The notes under the pieces are model-generated. The model did no database searches. It saw only the letters and a list, made by a program, of their open reading frames with translations, and was not told where the DNA came from. Shown here piece by piece: positions 7,296 to 13,026 of a stretch of 13,026 bases of DNA. Each line of letters starts with the position of its first letter. Position 1 is the first letter of the stretch. Source of the stretch: an uncultured Planctomycetaceae bacterium. GTDB lineage: Bacteria; Planctomycetota; Planctomycetia; Pirellulales; UBA1268. Made by a program: the position numbers and the translations under genes. Location: assembly GCA_937926325.1 (NCBI GenBank), contig CALAZQ010000368.1:1-13026 (forward strand), written 5' to 3'.

Positions 7296-7329
7296 CTGCC
7301 GGGTCCGCCCCCTTGGGGGCTGCCGGCAG
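7296..7329 (+). promoter_or_regulatory. Second leader hairpin upstream of the DUF2294-csrA operon
   Basis: CTGCCGG (7296-7302) pairs with CCGGCAG (7323-7329), and an inner GCCCC/GGGGC stem has a CTTG loop. It lies about 10 nt after the terminator T-run, with no U-tract of its own. It may be a stability element or part of an antitermination switch. Confidence 0.4.
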
Positions 7330-7386
7330 AGAAGGAAACGACGCGATGACAGCGACTGCCACCAGCCCCCTGCCCCGGAGCAATTC

Positions 7387-7998
7387 ATGCCGCCGACGCC
7401 ATCGATCAGCATTGCCGCCCCAATTCCCACCTCTCCGGCATCCAGGAAAAATCGGCCTGGGCCGGCTCGGGCTGCGTTGCCCGCCCGGCAGGCCGGCAGC
7501 CAGACGGTGGGCCGGCTCGTGGCCCACGCAGCCGCCGACTTTGAGCAGCGGCTGCTCGGCCGGCCGCCCCGGCAGGTCACGGTCACCGTGGGGACCGGGC
7601 TGATTGTGGTGAGCCTCCAGCAGTCGCTGGCCGCGATCGAGCGCGAGGTGGCCAACGACCCAGCCGGCAGCAGCCGGGTTCAGAACTTTCACCACGAGCT
7701 GTTTACCGAATCACGACCGGCCTTCCGCGACCATGTCGCCGCCCTGACCGGCGTCGATCTGGCGGCTGGGGTTCTCGACATCGACCTCGAGACCGGCTGC
7801 CTGCTGAAAACCTTCAGTACGGGGCCGGCAATCGATCTCTACCTGTTTGGCCCACCCACGCCGCTGCTGGGGCTGCCGATCGACTGGCACGTGCATGCCG
7901 AGGCGATGCGGCGGCAGACCGTCAGGCAGGCCATTCACACAACTGGCTCAACGGAGGCGGGGGGCAACGGAGCCCTCTGCGACTGCTCGCAGTCATGA
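7387..7998 (+). CDS. Divergent DUF2294 (MpsC-like) protein, copy 3
   Basis: A 203-residue product I assign to DUF2294 by its pattern, less securely than the other two copies. After a Pro/Ala/Arg-rich N-terminus (1-38), VGRLVAHAAADFEQRLLGRPPRQVTVTV (41-68) matches the family's helix and RGP-strand. LFTESRPAFRDHVAALTGVDLAAGVLDIDLETG (105-137) matches the segment ending in HDISTxTGE in the copies at 4039 and 8412. The HHDIST motif itself is degraded to LDIDLET, and the C-terminus (145-203) is unlike the siblings. ATG 7387 has GGAG about 7 nt upstream. The gene precedes csrA by 28 nt, so they are probably co-transcribed. It sits downstream of the structured RNA and terminator. Function is unknown; it may be a diverged paralog with altered ligand binding. 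Confidence 0.65.
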   Translation: MPPTPSISIAAPIPTSPASRKNRPGPARAALPARQAGSQTVGRLVAHAAADFEQRLLGRPPRQVTVTVGTGLIVVSLQQSLAAIEREVANDPAGSSRVQNFHHELFTESRPAFRDHVAALTGVDLAAGVLDIDLETGCLLKTFSTGPAIDLYLFGPPTPLLGLPIDWHVHAEAMRRQTVRQAIHTTGSTEAGGNGALCDCSQS

Positions 7999-8026
7999 AG
8001 GACCGTCAACCATGAAGAGGTGACCC

Positions 8027-8257
8027 ATGTTGGTACTGACACGAAAGAATCGCGAGAGCGTGATCATCGGGCGTCCCGAGGATCTGGAAGTGATGCTCGA
8101 AATCACCGTCCTGGAAATCGAGGGGGGCCGGGTCCGGCTCGGCTTTGAAGCCGATACCCGGATGCCGATCCACCGTCGCGAGGTCTGGGACCGCATCTGC
8201 AACGGCGAACTCAACGGCAGCCCCGTAGCAGCGGCGGCAGCCGCCCGTGGCCGCTAG
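8027..8257 (+). CDS. csrA: CsrA/RsmA post-transcriptional regulator
   Basis: A 76-residue homodimeric RNA-binding protein that binds GGA motifs in mRNA leaders, usually at Shine-Dalgarno sites, to repress or stabilise transcripts. The N-terminal MLVLTRKNRESVIIG is nearly canonical, followed by LEITVLEIEGGRVRLGFEAD. The RNA-contact region MPIHRREVWDRI contains His49 and Arg50, equivalent to His43-Arg44 of the 61-residue E. coli protein. It has about four extra residues between the first two strands (RPEDLEVM) and an Ala-rich C-terminal tail (65-76). AGAGGTGA precedes the ATG. It lies between two DUF2294 genes, 28 nt after the first and 154 nt before the second. No fliW or flagellar gene is nearby, unlike many csrA contexts. 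Confidence 0.95.
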   Translation: MLVLTRKNRESVIIGRPEDLEVMLEITVLEIEGGRVRLGFEADTRMPIHRREVWDRICNGELNGSPVAAAAAARGR

Positions 8258-8284
8258 CTGCCCGCGCAAGAAGCCAATCATGCC

Positions 8285-8313
8285 CCAGTCTGCCGCCGTG
8301 GGCGGCAGACTGG
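8285..8313 (+). promoter_or_regulatory. Perfect 13-bp hairpin between csrA and DUF2294 copy 2
   Basis: CCAGTCTGCCGCC (8285-8297) and GGCGGCAGACTGG (8301-8313) pair perfectly around GTG. No T-run follows, so it is more likely an attenuator, pause, RNA-processing or 3'-end stability element for csrA mRNA than a standard terminator. Confidence 0.6.
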
Positions 8314-8380
8314 ACGTTGTCACCGTTCAGCGATGCCGCACGGCTGCGGCTGCCGGTGGCCGGTCACCAGTTTTTCCCAG

Positions 8381-8410
8381 GGAGGTCCATCTGTGCGAGC
8401 GGAGGTGCTC
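8381..8410 (+). promoter_or_regulatory. Shine-Dalgarno hairpin, possible CsrA site
   Basis: GAGC (8397-8400) and GCTC (8407-8410) form a 4-bp stem with the hexaloop GGAGGT. The loop contains the Shine-Dalgarno 6 nt before the GTG start at 8412. A GGA in a hexaloop is the preferred CsrA ligand. A second GGAGG lies at 8381-8385, so the two GGA triplets are 20 nt apart, a spacing one CsrA dimer could bridge. Binding is inferred. Confidence 0.45.
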
Positions 8411-8411
8411 C

Positions 8412-8891
8412 GTGAGATCCCAAGGCGAAATCGAATCGGCCGTCTGCGACGGCATTTCCCGTTTTCAGCAAGAATTTATCGGCCGCGGGCCGAGTGACAT
8501 CCACGCCCACCTGGTCGGCTCGCTGCTGGTGGTTCGGCTGCATGGGGTGCTGACCCCGGCCGAGCGGCAGTTGATCAGCCCGCAGAAGCAGCGGCAGCCG
8601 GTGGGCACCAATGGTGCGGCAACGGACGGAACTCCCCTGAAGGCGGCCACTGGCCAGGATCAGGACAACGGTCGCTCCCTCCTGAAGCAGGTACGGTCGC
8701 ACATGATCGCCACCGGGAGGCCGCGGCTGCAGACGATCGTGGAGGAGGCGTCGGGCGTCGGGCTGGTGAGTGTCCACCACGACATTTCGACCGTGACGGG
8801 CGAAGAGTTGTTTGCCTTCTCACTGGACCAGCCCCCCTCCTGCCGACCGAAAAAGACCCTGGCTCGAGCTGGCCGCAGCCCGCTCGGGTAG
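8412..8891 (+). CDS. DUF2294 (MpsC-like) family protein, copy 2
   Basis: A 159-residue DUF2294 protein. The frame opens earlier (8247), but GTG 8412 is preferred. It has GGAGG 6 nt upstream, and the product then starts RSQGEIE exactly like the copy at 4039-4446. Landmarks are FQQEFIGRGP (18-27), LHGVLTPAERQLI (43-55) and VSVHHDISTVTGEELFAFSL (119-138). Relative to copy 1 it carries an extra hydrophilic stretch of roughly 20 residues (about 58-87, rich in Gln, Asn, Gly, Asp and Thr) between the two conserved halves. No membrane segment or signal peptide is visible. It follows csrA and is probably in the same transcription unit or under CsrA control through its leader hairpin. The next feature is the tRNA promoter. 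Family is certain, role unknown. Confidence 0.85.
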   Translation: MRSQGEIESAVCDGISRFQQEFIGRGPSDIHAHLVGSLLVVRLHGVLTPAERQLISPQKQRQPVGTNGAATDGTPLKAATGQDQDNGRSLLKQVRSHMIATGRPRLQTIVEEASGVGLVSVHHDISTVTGEELFAFSLDQPPSCRPKKTLARAGRSPLG

Positions 8892-8961
8892 CCCCCGTGG
8901 CCGGTGACGGGCCGCGAACGACGACCCAGCCGGCGGCTTGAGGGCGGCAGGGCGAGCCGTC

Positions 8962-8989
8962 TTGCACGGGGCAGGCGAAACCGTACACT
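8962..8989 (+). promoter_or_regulatory. Promoter of the tRNA cluster
   Basis: TTGCAC (8962-8967) and TACACT (8984-8989) are separated by 16 nt. Initiation near 8996 would be about 20 nt before the first tRNA. Geometry matches the promoter at 7046-7073. Confidence 0.6.
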
Positions 8990-9015
8990 TGTTCGGTTCG
9001 CGGTCCAGAAGGGTC

Positions 9016-9088
9016 GCTAGTGTAGCTCAATTGGCAGAGCAGCTGATTTGTAATCAGCAGGTTGCGGGTTCGAGTCCCGCCGCTAGCT
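9016..9088 (+). tRNA. tRNA-Thr (anticodon TGT)
   Basis: Full cloverleaf: acceptor GCTAGTG/CGCTAGC with one G-U pair, D-stem GCTC/GAGC, anticodon stem GCTGA/TCAGC with loop TTTGTAA (anticodon at 9049-9051), T-arm GCGGG-TTCGAGT-CCCGC and discriminator T. CCA is not encoded. It reads ACA and wobble codons and is the first of four tRNAs ahead of tuf, in the same order as thrU-tyrU-glyT-thrT-tufB in E. coli. Confidence 0.97.
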
Positions 9089-9399
9089 CACGACGCAGCT
9101 GGATGGAAGCCCGCCGACAGGGAGCCTCGGGATGGCCGGAGCGAAATGTCGGCCTGCGGCTGCATTAACCGGGCCGGAGCCCAGGCTCGAAACTGGCCCA
9201 CGGCAAGAATCGACAGAAAAAGCAACCGATTCGCGACCCGAATCAGTCTGCGGAAACGAAACCAACTGGAAAACCAACTGGAAAAAGGAGAGCAGCACGG
9301 TGGCGGGGTTGGTCGATCTCGTCGATCGGTGGCGGGCGAACCGGCCAACAGGATCGTCTCGGTAAACAGCGAACCAACGAACGTACCGGACAACGCGGA
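9089..9399 (+). other. Spacer between tRNA-Thr and tRNA-Tyr
   Basis: 311 nt without a supported gene, unusually long for a tRNA-tRNA spacer. It contains a hairpin GATTCG-cgacc-CGAATC (9228-9244) and an exact tandem duplication of AAACCAACTGGA (9259-9270 and 9271-9282). No clear promoter or T-run terminator is seen. Confidence 0.5.
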
Positions 9400-9481
9400 G
9401 GGGAGTTTCCCGAGCGGTCAAAGGGGTCAGACTGTAAATCTGATGGCACTGCCTTCGCAGGTTCGAATCCTGCACTCCCCA
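9400..9481 (+). tRNA. tRNA-Tyr (anticodon GTA)
   Basis: Acceptor GGGGAGT/ACTCCCC is perfect. Anticodon stem TCAGA/TCTGA has loop CTGTAAA (anticodon 9434-9436). The long variable arm is typical of bacterial tRNA-Tyr, with T-arm GCAGG-TTCGAAT-CCTGC and discriminator A. CCA is not encoded. Confidence 0.97.
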
Positions 9482-9566
9482 CTTGCCCCCGTGACAGTCG
9501 GCCTTCGATGGAGGCCGAGGAAACCTTTCCGGCGGACCGTCCCGCGGATCAGCAGAGAGGCCGACC

Positions 9567-9637
9567 GCGGGTGTAGCTCAATGGTAGAGCAATAGCCTTC
9601 CAAGCTAAAGACGAGGGTTCGATTCCCTTCACCCGCT
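9567..9637 (+). tRNA. tRNA-Gly (anticodon TCC)
   Basis: Acceptor GCGGGTG/CACCCGC, D-stem GCTC/GAGC, anticodon loop CTTCCAA (anticodon 9599-9601), T-arm GAGGG-TTCGATT-CCCTT with one G-U, discriminator T and no encoded CCA. The top pair of the anticodon stem (positions 27-43) is A-A, leaving four pairs. Confidence 0.95.
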
Positions 9638-9714
9638 TTTCCGCCCACCCGCCGTGCCGCTCACCTGAACCACCCGACGAGGCAACCGACTTCCCAGAAA
9701 CACCAGGTACATTG

Positions 9715-9786
<72 letters not shown>

Positions 9787-9957
9787 CTGCGGCAGCTCGA
9801 CCGGGCTTTGACCGAACGGGTTTTGCCCCCATGAAAGATATTTGACGATACAATCCGGCTCGGAGGTTTCCGAACGGACTGAACAAACGGTTTGTTTTTC
9901 AACGAGCAGGCAATTGAGCCTGCACCCCTTCAACGAGGAAAGGCCGAGGAAAAGAGC
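9787..9957 (+). promoter_or_regulatory. tuf leader with a possible internal promoter
   Basis: 171 nt between tRNA-Thr(GGT) and tuf. TACAAT (9849-9854) is a good -10, but no -35 at ideal spacing is obvious; TTGCCC at 9823 is 20 nt away. CGGA-GGTT-TCCG and AACAA-ACGGT-TTGTT with a following T-run are small possible hairpins. GAGGA stands about 9 nt before the ATG. Confidence 0.35.
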
Positions 9958-11157
9958 ATGGCAAAGGATACTTTTGAGCGAACAAAACCCCACGTCAACG
10001 TCGGCACGATCGGGCACATCGACCACGGGAAAACGACGCTCACGGGTGCTCTGGTCGCCGTGCAGGCGGCAAAGGATCTGGCCGTGGCGAAGAGCTACGC
10101 CGACATCGCCAAGGGGGGTACGGTCCGTGACGAAACCAAGACGGTGACGATCGCGGTCAGTCACGTTGAGTATGAAACCGACAAGCGACACTACGCCCAC
10201 ATCGACTGCCCGGGGCACGCCGACTTCGTCAAGAACATGATCACCGGGGCGGCCCAGATGGACGGGGCGATCCTCGTGGTGAGTGCCGCCGACGGCCCGA
10301 TGCCCCAGACCCGCGAGCACATTCTGCTGGCCCGTCAGGTCGGCGTGCCGGCGCTGGTCGTGTTTCTCAACAAGGTTGACCTCGTGGACGATCCCGAACT
10401 GCTCGACCTGGTCGAAATGGAAATCCGGGAGCTGCTGAGCAAGTATGGCTACCCGGGCGACGACATCCCGATCATTCGGGGTGCCGGCAAGCCGGCCTAC
10501 GACAGCCCGGCTGACCCCGAGGCCAGCAAGTGCATTTCGGAGCTGCTCGATGCGGTCGACAGCTACATCCCCGAGCCCACCCGCGAACTCGACAAGCCCT
10601 TCCTGATGGCGGTCGAGGACGTCTTCTCGATCGAAGGCCGTGGCACCGTCGCCACCGGCCGAATTGAGCGGGGCGTCGTGAAGGTGGGTGATGAGGTGGA
10701 GATCGTCGGACTGAAGGAAAAGGCTGACAAGACGACTGTCACCGGCGTCGAGATGTTCAAGAAGGTGCTCGATAGCGGACAGGCCGGCGACAACGTCGGC
10801 TGCCTGCTGCGAGGTGTCTCCCGTGATTCAATCGAGCGTGGCCAGGTGCTGGCCAAGCCCGGTTCGATCAACCCCCACAAGAAATTCGAGTGCGAGGTCT
10901 ACGTCCTCTCGAAGGAAGAGGGTGGCCGGCACACGCCGTTCTTCGCCGGCTATCGGCCCCAGTTCTACTTCCGGACGACCGACGTGACCGGCTCGACCAA
11001 GCTGCTGGGCGGCGTCGAGATGGTTTCGCCCGGTGACAACGTAAAAATGGAGGTCGAACTGATGGTGCCGATCGCCATGGACGACGGTGTCCGCTTCGCT
11101 ATCCGTGAGGGTGGCCGGACGGTCGGTTCTGGCATCGTTACGAAGATCCTTGAATAG
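9958..11157 (+). CDS. tuf: Translation elongation factor Tu
   Basis: A GTPase of 399 residues that delivers aminoacyl-tRNA to the ribosomal A site. G1 GHIDHGKT is at 19-26, G3 DCPGH at 83-87 and G4 NKVD at 138-141. Domain 2 includes [14 protein letters not shown] (226-239) and domain 3 includes [16 protein letters not shown] (322-337). The C-terminus is VTKILE. Switch I is unusual: [19 protein letters not shown] replaces the common EKARGITINTSHVEYET, keeping the Mg-coordinating Thr64 but losing the Arg-Gly. G5 reads RGAGK instead of the usual RGSALK. As I recall, the switch I change is shared with other planctomycete EF-Tu sequences. The start is the ATG giving [14 protein letters not shown]; the 22 upstream in-frame residues are leader. 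It is flanked by tRNA-Thr and tRNA-Trp in the conserved tuf-trpT-secE-nusG order. Confidence 0.98.
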   Translation: MAKDTFERTKPHVNVGTIGHIDHGKTTLTGALVAVQAAKDLAVAKSYADIAKGGTVRDETKTVTIAVSHVEYETDKRHYAHIDCPGHADFVKNMITGAAQMDGAILVVSAADGPMPQTREHILLARQVGVPALVVFLNKVDLVDDPELLDLVEMEIRELLSKYGYPGDDIPIIRGAGKPAYDSPADPEASKCISELLDAVDSYIPEPTRELDKPFLMAVEDVFSIEGRGTVATGRIERGVVKVGDEVEIVGLKEKADKTTVTGVEMFKKVLDSGQAGDNVGCLLRGVSRDSIERGQVLAKPGSINPHKKFECEVYVLSKEEGGRHTPFFAGYRPQFYFRTTDVTGSTKLLGGVEMVSPGDNVKMEVELMVPIAMDDGVRFAIREGGRTVGSGIVTKILE

Positions 11158-11171
11158 ATCGGACCGGCACG

Positions 11172-11196
11172 TTGGCCTCGGCAATCCCGGGGCCGA
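11172..11196 (+). promoter_or_regulatory. Hairpin after tuf
   Basis: TTGGCCTCGG (11172-11181) pairs fully with CCGGGGCCGA (11187-11196), allowing two G-U pairs, around a CAATC loop, 14 nt after the tuf stop. No T-run follows, so it is more likely an mRNA 3'-stability or tRNA-processing element than a terminator; transcription probably continues into tRNA-Trp. Confidence 0.45.
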
Positions 11197-11250
11197 CGGC
11201 CGGCACGTCGAACATGCGGGGCTTGGCAAGCCGGGCGACCGCATGGCCTT

Positions 11251-11323
11251 AGGGGTGTAGCTCAATTGGCAGAGCGCTGGTCTCCAAAACCAGAGGTTGC
11301 GAGTTCGATTCCCGCCGCCCCTG
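11251..11323 (+). tRNA. tRNA-Trp (anticodon CCA)
   Basis: Acceptor AGGGGTG/CGCCCCT with one G-U pair, D-stem GCTC/GAGC, anticodon stem CTGGT/ACCAG with loop CTCCAAA (anticodon 11284-11286) and discriminator G. CCA is not encoded. The T-stem GCGAG/CCCGC has an A-C mismatch at its fourth pair (52-62), next to an otherwise normal TTCGATT loop. Its place between tuf and secE is conserved in many bacteria. Confidence 0.95.
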
Positions 11324-11334
11324 CTGATCGTCCG

Positions 11335-11380
11335 GCCGCAGCGGATTGATGAGGCAGATGGATCGTCCGTCTGCTGCGGC
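11335..11380 (+). promoter_or_regulatory. Nested hairpin in the trpT-secE spacer
   Basis: GCCGCA (11335-11340) pairs with TGCGGC (11375-11380). Inside it, GCAGATGGA (11354-11362) pairs with TCCGTCTGC (11366-11374) around TCG, with one G-U pair. It begins 12 nt after tRNA-Trp and could mark RNase processing separating the tRNA from secE mRNA. Nothing else is clear in 11381-11500. Confidence 0.45.
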
Positions 11381-11500
11381 AACCGGAGCCGGAGGGATGT
11401 CGTTCGGACAACCACGCGGCTGCGGCTGCCATCGCTGACAGGGTTCACGCCAGAGAGCACCGCATTTTTCGCAGACAGCAGACAAGGGCAGCACAACGGC

Positions 11501-11968
11501 ATGGCAGGATCGCAACAACGGGCCGCTTCATCGACATCGTTCTGGGGTGGCCTTCTGAGCTTCGCGCTCTACAAGCGGCAGCAGGGCCGCGTGACCCGGC
11601 AGGTGACGTTCGCAGCCATCGGCTTGGCGATCGGGCTTGGCATCTGGCGGTTGGCACAGGTCCTGCCGCTCTGGCTGGGCGGCGACGCAAGCAGTTCCTT
11701 TGGTGACGAACTCGGGCTGGTACGGTTTCTGGTGCCGGGCGTACTGATGGCGGCCGGCATCTGGCTGGCCTTTCGGATTGTCAACACCCCTGCCGTGGCC
11801 GACTTCCTGATTGCGGTCGAAACCGAAATGACCAAGGTGTCGTGGCCAACCCGCGACGAGGTTATTCGCAGTTCCATCGTGATCATTTTCATGATCTTCG
11901 TTTTGGCCGGCATTCTGGCGGTGTACGATTTGTTCTGGTGGTTTGTGCTGCGGGCCCTCCAGGGCTGA
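11501..11968 (+). CDS. secE: Protein translocase subunit SecE
   Basis: Essential inner-membrane subunit that clamps SecY in the SecYEG channel. The 155 residues contain three hydrophobic segments: about 33-58 (VTRQVTFAAIGLAIGLGIW), 72-94 (GLVRFLVPGVLMAAGIWLAF) and 121-152 (VIRSSIVIIFMIFVLAGILA, then VYDLFWWFVL). The SecE signature lies just before the last one: ETEMTKVSWPTRDEV (107-121), the amphipathic surface helix. The three-helix layout resembles E. coli SecE (127 residues) rather than the one-helix form of many bacteria. The frame is open from inside tRNA-Trp, but ATG 11501 is the sensible start, with only a weak GGG upstream. nusG follows after 48 nt, so they are co-transcribed. Confidence 0.93.
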   Translation: MAGSQQRAASSTSFWGGLLSFALYKRQQGRVTRQVTFAAIGLAIGLGIWRLAQVLPLWLGGDASSSFGDELGLVRFLVPGVLMAAGIWLAFRIVNTPAVADFLIAVETEMTKVSWPTRDEVIRSSIVIIFMIFVLAGILAVYDLFWWFVLRALQG

Positions 11969-12016
11969 AAACCGCTGCCTGCCAATCTTTTCCAAGGCTC
12001 CAAACGACAGCTCCTG

Positions 12017-12880
12017 ATGCCGATGCACGACCACGACGCCCCATCGCCTGCCGACCCGACTGCTCTCGACGCTCCGGCTGCCGACGAAGAATCGGCAACG
12101 GCGGCTTCCAAGCCGGTCAACCTGCCGGACGACGACGGCCCCCATGACCCGGAACAGCCTGCACCTGCCGAATCAGCACCTGCCGAATCGGTGGATGCTG
12201 CTCCGTCACCGGTGGTCGACGAACTCGACGATGATGACGACGACGGCCCCGTGGAACTCGAAGACCCGTTTTCGGGAAGTGAAGACGCCCAACCGGTCAT
12301 GCTCGAGGGCGATGAGGAAGAGGCGGAAGAAGGCCAGCCTTCGCTCGCCGACATGGACTGGTACATCCTGAAGGTCCAGAGCAACCGCGAAGACTCGATT
12401 CGCGACACGCTGCTGCGACGGATCTCGATGCAGGGCATGGATCGTTGGTTCGGCGAGGTGGTGGTTCCAAAGGAGCAGGTCACCGAGTTCAAGGGGGGCA
12501 AGAAGCGGGTTGTCTGGCGAAAGCTCTACCCCGGCTACATCCTGGTGAACATGGTGCTGAATGATGAAACCTGGTTCCTGGTGCGGGAAACCGGCGGCAT
12601 CGGCGACTTCACCGGATCAGGAGGCAAGCCCAGCCCCATGCTGCCGCAGGATGTCGCCAAACTCCTGCACAAGGCTGAGGAGAAGGCCGACGAGACACCG
12701 AAGCTGAAGATCAACTTCAAGAAGGGTGATCGCGTCAAAATCAACGAGGGCACCTTCGAGAACTTTGAGGGCGAAGTCGAGCAGATCGACGAGGCGAACG
12801 GCCGGGTTACGGTCATGCTCAGTATTTTTGGTCGTTCCACCCCCGTCGATATCGAATACTGGCAGATCGAGACCGTGTAG
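12017..12880 (+). CDS. nusG: Transcription termination/antitermination factor NusG, acidic extension
   Basis: RNA polymerase-binding elongation factor linking transcription to Rho or to ribosomes. The NGN domain runs about 114-215, starting DWYILKVQSNREDSIRDTL and including YPGYILVNMVLNDETWFLVRET and GDFTGSGGKPSPM. The KOW domain is about 234-286 (FKKGDRVKINEGTFENFEGEV to IEYWQIETV). The product is 287 residues against ~180 for E. coli. The difference is an N-terminal extension of about 112 residues, strongly acidic and Pro/Ala-rich, with a six-Asp run at 71-76 and an EGDEEEAEE cluster at 97-105. No strong Shine-Dalgarno precedes ATG 12017; Met3 (12023) is an alternative. An internal start at 12353 would give a normal-length NusG but lacks an SD. 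Codon use of the extension looks coding. Follows secE by 48 nt. Confidence 0.95.
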   Translation: MPMHDHDAPSPADPTALDAPAADEESATAASKPVNLPDDDGPHDPEQPAPAESAPAESVDAAPSPVVDELDDDDDDGPVELEDPFSGSEDAQPVMLEGDEEEAEEGQPSLADMDWYILKVQSNREDSIRDTLLRRISMQGMDRWFGEVVVPKEQVTEFKGGKKRVVWRKLYPGYILVNMVLNDETWFLVRETGGIGDFTGSGGKPSPMLPQDVAKLLHKAEEKADETPKLKINFKKGDRVKINEGTFENFEGEVEQIDEANGRVTVMLSIFGRSTPVDIEYWQIETV

Positions 12881-13026
12881 CGGTTTGCCGCGGCGGGGAA
12901 AGCCACCGGCGTCGGCCCGTCACCGGCAGGCAGGCCGATTGCCCGCTCGGGAAAACCCGGCCTCCTTGTATCGCCGGCTCGGGGGCGGCAAAAGTCTCGT
13001 CGCGGGGCGAGGATACGCCCAACGCT
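12881..13026 (+). other. Spacer after nusG
   Basis: 146 nt with no gene or clear terminator. GC-rich short inverted repeats such as CTCG/CGAG around 12995-13010 are present. In most bacteria rplK (L11) follows nusG, so this is probably its leader, cut by the window edge. Confidence 0.4.

Noticed and set aside
6826..7695. 289-residue minus-strand open frame across the RNA locus
   Set aside because: It overlaps the protease, the terminator and the DUF2294 gene, has no recognisable domain, and is typical of spurious long frames in GC-rich DNA.
7995..8023. Two tiny ORFs (MKDRQP and MKR) just before csrA, as possible leader peptides
   Set aside because: They lack their own Shine-Dalgarno, overlap the previous stop and the csrA ribosome-binding site, and are short enough to be chance.
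9062..9595. Open frame through the tRNA cluster, including NQLENQLE from the 12-nt duplication
   Set aside because: It runs through tRNA-Thr, tRNA-Tyr and part of tRNA-Gly, so it cannot be a normal gene.
11569..12501. 310-residue minus-strand frame opposite secE/nusG
   Set aside because: Its Ser-rich low-complexity sequence is the complement of the acidic NusG extension; no domain.

Overview
The window looks like chromosomal DNA of a high-GC planctomycete, probably of the Pirellulales type. Three things point there: an EF-Tu whose switch I replaces the usual RGITI with KTVTI, an N-terminal LEPR-XLL motif (LEPRQLL) on the secreted peptidase, and a NusG with a long acidic N-terminal extension. 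The lineage call rests on family knowledge and was not tested by a search.

Left block (1-3481), mostly minus strand: a possible fragment of a sigma-region-4-like protein on the plus strand at the edge, then a two-gene minus-strand operon. This reads HerA/FtsK-type ATPase followed by formyltetrahydrofolate deformylase (purU), with an 8-nt overlap and a strong Shine-Dalgarno, and a C/G-stem terminator after purU. From 3482 to 4038 there is no convincing gene. That stretch holds a ~130-nt element bounded by a 16-bp inverted repeat, and a minus-strand intrinsic terminator.

Middle block (4039-8891): three small genes of the DUF2294 (MpsC-like) family, a secreted subtilisin-type protease and csrA. 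One DUF2294 gene (minus) and the protease (plus) diverge from a 448-nt region. After the protease lies the most unusual segment: a sigma-70-like promoter, a ~155-nt region closed by a long-range helix and holding three hairpins with 9-nt loops, and a strong intrinsic terminator. Next come a divergent DUF2294 gene, csrA and a second typical DUF2294 gene. The structured RNA is either an independent small RNA or a riboswitch/attenuator-like leader of the DUF2294-csrA-DUF2294 operon. A GGAGGT hexaloop hairpin overlaps the Shine-Dalgarno of the last gene, and an AGGAUGU sequence sits in the terminator loop. Both suggest, but do not prove, local CsrA control.

Right block (8892-13026), plus strand: the conserved translation/transcription cluster promoter - tRNA-Thr(TGT) - tRNA-Tyr(GTA) - tRNA-Gly(TCC) - tRNA-Thr(GGT) - tuf - tRNA-Trp(CCA) - secE - nusG. 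The last 146 nt carry no gene I can support; rplK would be expected just outside. None of the five tRNAs encodes its CCA end.
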